DNA from: Anaerolineales bacterium UBA3499
GTDB lineage: Bacteria; Chloroflexota; Anaerolineae; Anaerolineales; UBA11657
Assembly (NCBI GenBank): GCA_002377585.1
Contig: DFQC01000007.1
Coordinates: 104,694-168,693, forward strand
Direction: 5' to 3'
DNA length: 64,000 nucleotides
Part shown: in pieces, positions 1 to 7,430 of the stretch
How positions within the stretch are numbered: position 1 is the stretch's first letter
Layout of the letters: every line of letters starts with the position of its first letter
Notes under the pieces: model-generated
What the model was told of the DNA's origin: nothing
What the model saw: the letters and a program-made list of their open reading frames with translations, nothing else
Databases searched by the model: none
Made by a program: the position numbers and the translations under genes

Positions 1-424
1 GCAGTACAAAGGTGAAACAGGATTATTTATCTTTCAAAACATTCATCGCTACACGTGGTATCTGGCTGTTGTATATATAGGTATTCTTTCATGGGATGCA
101 TTTATATCGTTGTGGGAGGGTGGAGAAGTCTTTCATGGGCGTATTGGTATAGGAGTTGGATCATTTGTGTTGTTTTTGAATCCATTGCTATTAGCCACTT
201 ATACATTTGGATGTCACTCATGTAGGCACTTAGTAGGCGGCAGAAAAAATTCTTTCTCTGGCAAGATTGGTGCACGCATTAGATTCAGCTTGTGGAAGAA
301 AGTGACCTGGCTAAATCAGCGGCACATGTTGTTTGCATGGCTCAGTATGATATGGGTGGGATTCAGTGATTTTTATGTACGTATGTGTTCCATGGGTATT
401 ATCAATGATATTAACACCTGGTAG
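1..424 (+). CDS. sdhC: Succinate dehydrogenase membrane anchor (partial, 5' end missing)
   Basis: The reading frame is open from the left edge (first full codon at base 2) to a stop at 422-424, so this is the C-terminal part, 140 codons. It shows three hydrophobic stretches and the residues typical of the single-polypeptide Sdh anchor found in Actinobacteria and Chloroflexi: an early 'NIHRYTW', then 'CHSCRHLVGG', then 'LNQRHMLFAW' leading into 'DFYVRM'. In this family His residues in the membrane segments are haem or quinone ligands; I infer that here. It lies 14 bp upstream of sdhA, so it should be the first or second gene of the sdh operon. It anchors SdhAB to the membrane and passes electrons to quinone. 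The true start is outside the window. Confidence 0.85.
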   Translation, partial: QYKGETGLFIFQNIHRYTWYLAVVYIGILSWDAFISLWEGGEVFHGRIGIGVGSFVLFLNPLLLATYTFGCHSCRHLVGGRKNSFSGKIGARIRFSLWKKVTWLNQRHMLFAWLSMIWVGFSDFYVRMCSMGIINDINTW

Positions 425-438
425 AGGTTTTTCATAAT

Positions 439-2274
439 ATGAATATGGATATATCTGAAATTCAGACATTTGATCATGATGTGGTTGTTATAGGGGCTGG
501 TGGAGCAGGACTTAGAGCTGCCATAGAATGTTCTGCCCAAGGCCTAAATACTGGGATGATTTGTAAATCATTACTGGGAAAGGCACATACAGTTATGGCT
601 GAGGGTGGTGCCGCAGCTTCGTTGGGTCATACAGATGAGCGCGATAATTGGAAGGTCCATTTTAGAGATACGATGCGGGGTGGTAAGTTTCTTAATCAGT
701 GGAGAATGGCTGAGCTACATGCGCAGCATGCGGCGGATAGAATTAGAGAGCTTGAGGAATGGGGTGCTGTGTTTGATCGTACGTCCGATGGATACATTAA
801 TCAACGTCCTTTTGGAGGCCATCGCTACCCTAGACTTGCTCATACAGGTGACCGTACGGGCCTTGAGATTATCCGCACTTTGCAGGATTATGGAATTCAC
901 CAAGGTATACATGTCCATCAGGAGTGTACTGCACTAAAACTCTTGAAAGATTCGGGCAAAATAAGCGGGGTTTTTGGGTATTGGAGGGATACAGGTCGCT
1001 TTGTGTTGTTTCGAACCAAGGCAGTAATTATGGCCACTGGCGGCGCTGGAAAAATCTGGCGTGTTACAAGTAACTCTTGGGAATACACTGGAGACGGAAT
1101 GGAAATGGCTTACAGCGCTGGTGCAGAATTGATTGATATGGAATTTGCTCAGTTTCACCCGACTGGAATGATTTGGCCACTAAGTGTACGTGGGATATTA
1201 GTTACTGAAGGTGTGCGTGGCGAGGGTGGTATTCTTCTAAATAGTAACAATGAAAGGTTTATGTTTAATTACACTCCTGACCGTTTTAAAGAAGAAACTG
1301 CTGATTCTCCCGAAGAAGCACAGCGATGGTTGGATGGAGATGCAAGTGCTCGTAGACCCCCTGAGTTGTTGACTCGTGACGTTGTAGCAAAGTCTATTAT
1401 GAAGGAGGTTGAAGCGGGTCGTGGATCTGCTCATGGAGGGGCTTATTTGGATATTGCTAGCAGAAGAGATGGTGAATACATAAAACGTAAATTGCCGAGC
1501 ATGTATCATCAATTTAAGGAACTAGCTGAGGTTGACATTACTAATGAAAGAATGGAGGTAGGACCTACGCTCCATTATATGATGGGAGGTATAGCGGTAG
1601 ATGGTGATACTCAGATGACTGCTGTGCCAGGACTATTTGCTTGTGGAGAATGTACTGGTGGCATGCATGGTGCTAATCGTCTTGGTGGTAATTCGCTTAG
1701 TGACTTACTAGTTTTTGGTTGGCTTGCAGGAAAAGGAGCAAAGGATTATGTTAGTCAGCTATCGAGACCATTGCAGATAGACCCTGAACATGTTGAGGAA
1801 GCAAGGCGCGAAGCAGTAGGGCCATTGAATCAAGAAGGTGGAGAAAACCCCTATCTTTTGCACGAAGAGTTACAAAACATTATGAATGATGTGAATATAG
1901 TCCGTACTGCTGCTGGTTTGCAGCGAGCTATAGAGTCACTACAGGAATTAAAGCCCAAGTTAGCCAATATATATGCTGCTGGATCAAGTCAATATAATCC
2001 AGGATGGAATCAAGCTTTATCAATGCGTCCCATGTTTGTGGTAGCTGAAGCAGTAGCTAGGGCCGCACTCATACGTGAGGAAAGTCGTGGAGCTCATACG
2101 AGATTAGATTTTGAAGGAGAACGTGAAGAGTGGGGCAATATTAATATAATGATATGTCAGAATGCTGATGGCTCTATGGACACTAGGAAAGTTGATAGGA
2201 ATGCTCCTCCAGACCATTTAGCTGAAATTGCTTATTCAAATCTAGAAGATTTGGAGGGAGGAGTTCATGTCTGA
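439..2274 (+). CDS. sdhA: Succinate dehydrogenase/fumarate reductase flavoprotein subunit
   Basis: This 611-residue flavoprotein oxidises succinate to fumarate at the cytoplasmic face of complex II. The N-terminus has the dinucleotide-binding motif 'VVIGAGGAG' (residues 16-24), followed by 'GKAHTVMAEGGAAA', where H50 is the probable site of covalent FAD attachment. The substrate/FAD region 'FAQFHPTG' and the C-terminal 'ACGECTGGMHGANRLGGNSL' motif are intact. Length is normal. The ATG at 439 follows an AGAGG purine tract; the second ATG two codons on is a possible alternative. The stop overlaps the start of sdhB by 8 bp, so the two are translationally coupled. Direction (Sdh versus fumarate reductase) cannot be told from sequence alone, but the anchor type and a full nuo operon in the window favour aerobic Sdh. 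Confidence 0.95.
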   Translation: MNMDISEIQTFDHDVVVIGAGGAGLRAAIECSAQGLNTGMICKSLLGKAHTVMAEGGAAASLGHTDERDNWKVHFRDTMRGGKFLNQWRMAELHAQHAADRIRELEEWGAVFDRTSDGYINQRPFGGHRYPRLAHTGDRTGLEIIRTLQDYGIHQGIHVHQECTALKLLKDSGKISGVFGYWRDTGRFVLFRTKAVIMATGGAGKIWRVTSNSWEYTGDGMEMAYSAGAELIDMEFAQFHPTGMIWPLSVRGILVTEGVRGEGGILLNSNNERFMFNYTPDRFKEETADSPEEAQRWLDGDASARRPPELLTRDVVAKSIMKEVEAGRGSAHGGAYLDIASRRDGEYIKRKLPSMYHQFKELAEVDITNERMEVGPTLHYMMGGIAVDGDTQMTAVPGLFACGECTGGMHGANRLGGNSLSDLLVFGWLAGKGAKDYVSQLSRPLQIDPEHVEEARREAVGPLNQEGGENPYLLHEELQNIMNDVNIVRTAAGLQRAIESLQELKPKLANIYAAGSSQYNPGWNQALSMRPMFVVAEAVARAALIREESRGAHTRLDFEGEREEWGNINIMICQNADGSMDTRKVDRNAPPDHLAEIAYSNLEDLEGGVHV

Positions 2275-3028
2275 GTATACCTTTCGAATATGGCGAGGCG
2301 ACTCAGATAGTGGTGAATTTGTTGACTACAAAACTGAAGTAGATGATGGCATGGTTGTGCTTGATGTTTTACATAGAATTCAAGCTCAGCAAGCAGGTGA
2401 TATGGCTTTGCGTTGGAATTGTAAGGCAGGAAAATGTGGTTCATGTGGGATGGAAGTTAATGGCAAACCGCAATTGGCTTGTATGACGCGTATGAACACA
2501 TATCTTGAAGAAGATGTTATTACGGTACAGCCGCTCAAAACCTTTCCCGTTATTAAAGATTTAGTGTGTGATGTTTCATGGAACTACGAGCAAAATTTAA
2601 AAATCAAACCCTTTAAGCCTGGACCCACTGATCCTGATGGTAGATATCGAATGAGTCAGGAAGATGTCGATCGTGTGCAGGAGTTTCGTAAATGTATAGA
2701 GTGCTATCTATGTCAAGATGTGTGTCATGTTTTGCGTGATCATAATCGTAAAGATGTATTTGTTGGCCCAAGATTTATGATTCGGGCTGCTGGTTTAGAT
2801 ATGCATCCTCTAGATGTTGAAGATCGTATCCCTGATATACGTGATGAGTTTGGGTCTGGATATTGTAATATTACCCGATGTTGCACTGATGTGTGTCCCG
2901 AAAACATTACTATCACAGATAATGCCATCATACCTCTAAAAGAGCGAGTTGCTGACAGATATTATGATCCCATTATTTGGCTAAGTAGTAAGGTTTCTGG
3001 TCTTTTCCAGAATGATTCTAAAATCTAG
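2267..3028 (+). CDS. sdhB: Succinate dehydrogenase iron-sulfur subunit
   Basis: SdhB relays electrons from FAD to quinone. The 253-residue protein has the plant-type [2Fe-2S] cysteines in 'CKAGKCGSCGMEV' with a later 'LACMTR', then 'CIECYLCQDVCHVL' and 'CNITRCCTDVCPENI' for the [4Fe-4S] and [3Fe-4S] centres, in the usual order. The ATG lies inside the end of sdhA and is preceded by a strong GGAGGGAGGAG Shine-Dalgarno tract, which fixes the start. It is the last gene of the sdh operon; a tRNA gene follows 70 bp later. The 'CCTDVCPENI' form resembles the longer actinobacterial/Chloroflexi SdhB branch rather than the E. coli one. Confidence 0.95.
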   Translation: MSEYTFRIWRGDSDSGEFVDYKTEVDDGMVVLDVLHRIQAQQAGDMALRWNCKAGKCGSCGMEVNGKPQLACMTRMNTYLEEDVITVQPLKTFPVIKDLVCDVSWNYEQNLKIKPFKPGPTDPDGRYRMSQEDVDRVQEFRKCIECYLCQDVCHVLRDHNRKDVFVGPRFMIRAAGLDMHPLDVEDRIPDIRDEFGSGYCNITRCCTDVCPENITITDNAIIPLKERVADRYYDPIIWLSSKVSGLFQNDSKI

Positions 3029-3098
3029 TGTTGAAAGCGCCTTCTCCGTTGTGGCTGTATATTTACTATGATTACATATTAGTTTTAAGGGCAAATTT

Positions 3099-3171
3099 AC
3101 CCCGGTAGCTCAAATGGAAGAGCGAGGCTCTCCTAAAGCCTAGGTTAGGGGTTCGAGTCCCTTCCGGGGTA
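3099..3171 (+). tRNA. tRNA-Arg (anticodon CCU)
   Basis: The cloverleaf folds completely: acceptor ACCCCGG with CCGGGGT and discriminator A; D-stem GCTC/GAGC; anticodon stem AGGCT/AGCCT around loop CTCCTAA, giving anticodon CCU for the AGG codon; variable loop AGGTT; T-arm AGGGG/CCCTT with loop TTCGAGT. CCA is not encoded. It sits between sdhB and a convergent gene. tRNA genes are frequent integration sites, but no integrase or duplicated 3' end is visible nearby. Confidence 0.95.
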
Positions 3172-3187
3172 CAAGTTTGTAAATTTG

Positions 3188-4483
3188 TTAATGTTTTACT
3201 GTACTTTCTGTCAGTACTGCTAAGAGTTGATCTAATTCGTCGATAGTATTGTAGTGTGCTGCTCCAACTCTGATCATGCCCCCGGTTTTTTCTAGACCTA
3301 ATTGGTTTATTATTTCAATAGCATAATAGTGTCCATCCCAAACGAAGATATTATTCTCGCCCATGATTTGGGCAATTTGCTTAGGATGATGTCCTTGTAC
3401 AGTGAAAGATACTGTTGGAACACGTTCGTCAATTCGTTGTATGTCAGTAATACCATGAATGCTCACCCCCGATATTTTTTGCAGTCCTTCAATTAAGTGT
3501 ACGCTGAGTTTTTGTTCATACTCTTGAATAGCAGCCATACCACAATGCATATGTAGACTACGATTAGAAATATTAGGAAATTTACTGGCATATTTACGAC
3601 CAAATTGTTTGCCTATCCATTCGATATGTTCGAGTGCTCCCAATGTTCCTGCCTGACCTTCATGGCTTTGAGTTCCACTTTCAAATTTGTGAGGGGGATT
3701 GTTTTCAGCTGGGCGTACTTTGTATGGTGGCAGTTTGTCAAGCAATTCATATTTACCCCAGAGCACGCCTTGATGAGGTCCGAAGAATTTGTATGGACTA
3801 CACACCAGAAAATCAGCACCAAGATCTTTAACATCTATAGGAGCATGGGGTGCATATTGTACTGCATCAACAAACACAAGTGCGCCTACAGAGTGTGCTA
3901 AAGAAGTGATTTTCTTGATCGGGTTTATTGTACCTACTGAATTAGATGCATAACCAACCGCTACTAATTTGGTTTTATTGGTGATTGTTTTTTTAAAATC
4001 CTCCAAATTAAGAGTGCAGTCTCTTGGATTAAAGTCTATCCAGCGTATCTTCGCACCAGTTTCGTTTGAGAGTTGCAACCATGGCGAAATGTTTCCGTCG
4101 TGATCTAGGCGTGTAACTATAATCTCATGCTCGGGTTTTATCCATTTTGCTAATGATCGCGCAATTGCAAAAGTAAGACTGGTCATATTCTGACCAAAGA
4201 CAATTTCACGGTCACTATCTGCATTGAGGAACTCAGACATCGCGCGTCGAGTGTCAAGTAAAACCGATTCGGTGTCTATAGAGGTACGGAAAGATCCTCC
4301 ACGATTAGCATTGTTGTTAATTAGATAATCTTGTATTTTGTCTAGACTAGCTTTACATATTTGTGTACCACCTGGATTGTCCAGATATATTCGGTTTATA
4401 TTATCGTCCTTTATGGCAAGAGACGGGAACCTGGCGCGAATCGTGGTTATATTGTATTCATCATCAGCAAACATGTGACCCAT
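3188..4483 (-). CDS. Cysteine desulfurase-like PLP aminotransferase class V protein (VC1184-type)
   Basis: This 431-residue fold-type I PLP enzyme has the class V layout: 'YLDNPGGTQ' near residue 33, 'RLDHDGNISPW' near 125, 'VFVDAVQYAPH' (D206 to contact the PLP pyridine nitrogen) and 'SPYKFFGPHQG' with K232 as the Schiff-base lysine. 'LDHDGN...W' and 'YKFFGPHQG' are typical of the VC1184-like subfamily, which is annotated as cysteine-desulfurase-like but is distinct from SufS/IscS. No SufU, IscU or other Fe-S assembly gene is adjacent, so the physiological substrate is uncertain. It is convergent with the tRNA gene and its stop lies 17 bp from it. Start may be Met1 or Met4. Confidence 0.85.
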   Translation of the reverse strand: MGHMFADDEYNITTIRARFPSLAIKDDNINRIYLDNPGGTQICKASLDKIQDYLINNNANRGGSFRTSIDTESVLLDTRRAMSEFLNADSDREIVFGQNMTSLTFAIARSLAKWIKPEHEIIVTRLDHDGNISPWLQLSNETGAKIRWIDFNPRDCTLNLEDFKKTITNKTKLVAVGYASNSVGTINPIKKITSLAHSVGALVFVDAVQYAPHAPIDVKDLGADFLVCSPYKFFGPHQGVLWGKYELLDKLPPYKVRPAENNPPHKFESGTQSHEGQAGTLGALEHIEWIGKQFGRKYASKFPNISNRSLHMHCGMAAIQEYEQKLSVHLIEGLQKISGVSIHGITDIQRIDERVPTVSFTVQGHHPKQIAQIMGENNIFVWDGHYYAIEIINQLGLEKTGGMIRVGAAHYNTIDELDQLLAVLTESTVKH

Positions 4484-4594
4484 ATCTTATTATATCAGTT
4501 CATAATTGAAGGTTTAGAAACAATGTTGTTAACTAAATTGTTCATATTGGGATATATTAATTTGTGTGGATTAGACCTGTCAAGTTTTGCCCTA

Positions 4595-4603
4595 TGCTAA
4601 AAT
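4595..4603 (+). promoter_or_regulatory. Extended -10 promoter for HhH gene 1 (leaderless start)
   Basis: TGCTAAAAT is an extended -10 element (TGn plus TAAAAT at 4598-4603). The ATG at 4612 begins only 8 nt after it, so the transcription start should fall within a few bases of the start codon. No Shine-Dalgarno sequence precedes this ATG. No convincing -35 box at 17 bp. Confidence 0.5.
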
Positions 4604-4611
4604 TAGTTGCC

Positions 4612-5487
4612 ATGGGTGGTCGCCGGATAGACCTAAATTCAGCCGATCTGTCAGTTATTTTACAGGAAACGGTATTAGATACACGTAAGGCGGAGGTCCT
4701 AATTGATGCAAGACCATTTTGGGACTACTCTGAACTGCGTATGCTGCCTGGTTTCGGAAAAAAGACATTACTGAAACTTGCTGACGTTGCAACAGTTGTC
4801 CCTCCCCAACCCATCAATATAAATATGTGTAGTGTGGCAGATCTGCAATCGATTCCAGGGATAGGAGCTGTACTGGCACGTCGTATTGTAGAGGACCGAC
4901 CATATGATAGTTTGGAGGATGTAGCACTGGTAAAAGGAGTTAGTACTAATGTAATGCATGTGTTGCGACAGCGCTCTGTGGTAATTATTGCAGTTAACAA
5001 TAATCTCACAGAATCTGATTGGTCTGATACAAGTGCACTGGATATAAATAATTGTGACAAAGAATTGTTATTGCAGCTACGTGGAGTAGGCCCTAAAATT
5101 GCCGAGAGTATAGTCTCCAATCGACCATTCGATTATATTGATGATTTGCGGGACGTAAAAGGGGTTGGTGCAAGTCTATTCGAAAAGCTAGATAATTTAT
5201 GTGTAGTGTCATCTACAGTTGTCCATGATATGCAGGCTGAATTTGTTGAGGAAGATACATGGTTTGCTGAAGGAGACTTTGAAAATCCTAGTTTTGAATC
5301 AAATACAGCCTTGCCACAAGTTGCTAATCCGGTAATGTCACTTGTAGCTTATGAAGCTGCAGTAGACCAGGAGATACGTAGAAGAATCCCATTGTTGTTG
5401 TCGGGTTGGATAGTAGCTATCGTAATAATTGTTGGGTTGTTTGTGTTAGGAAAAAATGAAATTGTTAGCTTTAATTGGCCTTGGTAA
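4612..5487 (+). CDS. Membrane-anchored protein with three ComEA-like HhH repeats
   Basis: With the start at 4612 the product has 291 residues. Three helix-hairpin-helix units of the ComEA type are visible: a divergent one at about 5-60 ('IDLNSADL...LRMLPGFGKKTLLKL'), one at about 68-125 ('ININMCSVADLQSIPGIGAVLARRI') and one at about 142-198 ('LDINNCDKELLLQLRGVGPKIAESI'). An acidic linker (205-255) leads to one C-terminal membrane segment (about 260-280) preceded by EIRRR. By the positive-inside rule the HhH repeats are cytoplasmic, opposite to the usual exterior location of ComEA. HhH hairpins bind DNA backbone non-specifically; I infer DNA binding. Upstream in-frame starts at 4564 and 4594 are possible, but the -10 box at 4598 makes 4612 the best choice. 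Its partner follows 27 bp downstream. Confidence 0.75.
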   Translation: MGGRRIDLNSADLSVILQETVLDTRKAEVLIDARPFWDYSELRMLPGFGKKTLLKLADVATVVPPQPININMCSVADLQSIPGIGAVLARRIVEDRPYDSLEDVALVKGVSTNVMHVLRQRSVVIIAVNNNLTESDWSDTSALDINNCDKELLLQLRGVGPKIAESIVSNRPFDYIDDLRDVKGVGASLFEKLDNLCVVSSTVVHDMQAEFVEEDTWFAEGDFENPSFESNTALPQVANPVMSLVAYEAAVDQEIRRRIPLLLSGWIVAIVIIVGLFVLGKNEIVSFNWPW

Positions 5488-5490
5488 AAT
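5462..5490 (+). promoter_or_regulatory. Promoter inside the end of HhH gene 1, for HhH gene 2
   Basis: TTGTTA at 5462-5467, a 17-bp spacer and TAAAAT at 5485-5490, the latter preceded by TGG as an extended -10. The start site would be near 5497, giving an 18-nt leader to the ATG at 5515 without an obvious Shine-Dalgarno. It lets the second gene be transcribed separately from the first. Confidence 0.5.
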
Positions 5491-5514
5491 CTCGGATCGG
5501 CTAAATATATTCTG

Positions 5515-7368
5515 ATGACTCCTAGATCTCGCAAGATTGATATAAACAGTGCTTCATTGAGTACTCTAACCCAGGTGCCTCAAGTAGGTCCGGCTCTTGC
5601 TAGTGAAATAATTGCTGCTCGTCCATATGCGCGTCTTTCGGATCTCAAGTTGGTCTCTGGTGTAGGTGAAAAGCTTTACATTATTCTCAAAGGTTATTTG
5701 CGCGTTTCTGCAGATAGTGTCGAGAACGAATCGAACACAAGTGATAATGCTTCTTCATCATCTTCGGTGATGTCAGGCAAGTTAGATGTAAACAAGGCTT
5801 CGATAGAGGAATTACAAGGTGTACCAGGAATTGGACTGGCGTTGGCAGAGACTATTGTGGCGGGCAGGCCATACGGTCGTTTACCAGATTTGCAGAATGT
5901 TGCCGGCATAGGACACAAGTTGTATGCAGGATTACGAAAATATTTGCGTGTCCCAATTGATAGTAGTTTATCAGATACTAAGAATCCGTCACCATCAAAG
6001 TCTAGTCTGGAAACTCAATATAGTTCATCTACCACTCAATTTGATCATATTCCCACTATGCCGTCTTTTGAGGAAAGCAGCGGTTCGCTAATTAATGTTT
6101 CTGATGAGTTGGATGTTACATCAAAGGAGACTGATCCTGTGGAGGTTAATACAGTACAGGAACTCATTGGGCCACCAATTGTAGATGGTAGTCCAATGAG
6201 GGCTGAATCGGAAACATCAGAAACAGTATCTTTGGATTCTGTCAAAATAGTAAACAGGGAATTACGGTCCAATTGGCAACCAGTTAATATCGCTATCAGA
6301 CCTTATAGACGTAAAAGGCGATGGAAATTACTTGCTGCAATGGTAATTGCTGGCATCATTCTAGGTCTGTTTCAGACCTATGGCTTGTTGGGAAATTTAC
6401 TAGGTGCGGTAAATCTAAATCCGATGCAGCTATTGTCATTTGTAATTGATCAACAAGTGGATGAGCAAGTGGTTGTAGTCAATACACAAGAAGACAAATT
6501 ACAAGTTGTCGGTGTATCTACAATACCAGGAAAAACAGTGGTATCAAGTCAGGTGGCGCAAATTCAACCAACGTTAACTGCAGTGGTTGTCGAGCCATCA
6601 CCTGTGATTAAGGCGACTTCTGAAAGTACACAGACTGTCTCTGAAATAGCATCAGTTATCTCAACTGCTACAGTTGTAACAATCCCTACAGCAACCCCAA
6701 TTCCGAGCGCTACTGCAACTCAACTACCCACCCCTACAAAGACTATTCCAATTCCAGAAAGTGTACGCAAGATTGGTCCGAATGTTGTTCCGAAATCCGT
6801 GCTTTGGAAGGAGGAATTTGAACCACTAAGGTTTGCAGATTGGGGAACGGAAGATTCGAAGAATTTTTATTCAGCAATAGAGGATGGTGTTTTCAGGCTC
6901 ATCACAAAGAGTCGTGGCAAGCGATTTTATTCTTCAGCATCACCGCAATTAGATATGGTGGGACGTGATTATTACTATGAAGGTGATGTTATAGTGGACG
7001 ATTGTACAGGAAATGATTTTTACGGATTGGTTTTTAAAGCAAGCCTAGATATAGATGAGTTTTTTGCGGCTACTATAACATGCGTAGGGAATTATAGATT
7101 GATCAGGAGGGCCGATGGTTTTACCGATTTCTTGCGTATAGCAGTTTCGGATGTCGTACCACCGGGACCCGGTACTTATCGTCTTGGGATTCTCGTGAAG
7201 AGCGATAGCTTTACCTTGTATGTTGATGGTGTCGAGGTTTATACACAAGCCTCAAAAGATCTAGGGAAAGTTGTTTCTGGCGAATTTGGAATTTATGCAC
7301 AATCAGTTGAATCTGAAGAGTTAAGAGTGAATTGGGACAATCTTGTTGCGACTGAAATCGAACGCTGA
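5515..7368 (+). CDS. Membrane protein: two cytoplasmic HhH repeats, one TM, external LamG-like domain
   Basis: The 617-residue protein has two well-kept ComEA-like HhH units (about 7-64, 'IDINSASLSTLTQVPQVGPA', and 89-146, 'LDVNKASIEELQGVPGIGLA'). A low-complexity Ser/acidic linker runs to about 255, then a basic patch 'RPYRRKRRWK' precedes one membrane helix (about 271-298). Beyond it lies a Thr/Pro/Ser-rich stalk (about 360-415, 'PTATPIPSATATQLPTPTKT') and a C-terminal region (about 430-617) that looks like a LamG/concanavalin-type beta-sandwich ('WKEEFEPLRFADW', 'DYYYEGDVIVDD', 'YRLGILVKSDSFTLYVDG'). The basic patch predicts N-in, C-out topology. It would place a DNA-binding module inside and a carbohydrate- or surface-binding module outside. 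Function unknown; the paired arrangement with the upstream gene is the main clue. Confidence 0.75.
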   Translation: MTPRSRKIDINSASLSTLTQVPQVGPALASEIIAARPYARLSDLKLVSGVGEKLYIILKGYLRVSADSVENESNTSDNASSSSSVMSGKLDVNKASIEELQGVPGIGLALAETIVAGRPYGRLPDLQNVAGIGHKLYAGLRKYLRVPIDSSLSDTKNPSPSKSSLETQYSSSTTQFDHIPTMPSFEESSGSLINVSDELDVTSKETDPVEVNTVQELIGPPIVDGSPMRAESETSETVSLDSVKIVNRELRSNWQPVNIAIRPYRRKRRWKLLAAMVIAGIILGLFQTYGLLGNLLGAVNLNPMQLLSFVIDQQVDEQVVVVNTQEDKLQVVGVSTIPGKTVVSSQVAQIQPTLTAVVVEPSPVIKATSESTQTVSEIASVISTATVVTIPTATPIPSATATQLPTPTKTIPIPESVRKIGPNVVPKSVLWKEEFEPLRFADWGTEDSKNFYSAIEDGVFRLITKSRGKRFYSSASPQLDMVGRDYYYEGDVIVDDCTGNDFYGLVFKASLDIDEFFAATITCVGNYRLIRRADGFTDFLRIAVSDVVPPGPGTYRLGILVKSDSFTLYVDGVEVYTQASKDLGKVVSGEFGIYAQSVESEELRVNWDNLVATEIER

Positions 7369-7430
7369 ATAGCGTTACAGTAATTCCGACAATTGCTTTA
7401 AAGGACAGATTAATTATTTCGAATAATAGA

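Noticed and set aside
3099..3171. tRNA-Arg as an attachment site of an integrated element
   Set aside because: No integrase, no second copy of the tRNA 3' end and no island-like content nearby.
3605..3901. 98-codon frame antisense to the cysteine-desulfurase-like gene
   Set aside because: Cys/Trp/Phe-rich shadow of a well-supported gene, no Shine-Dalgarno or family resemblance.
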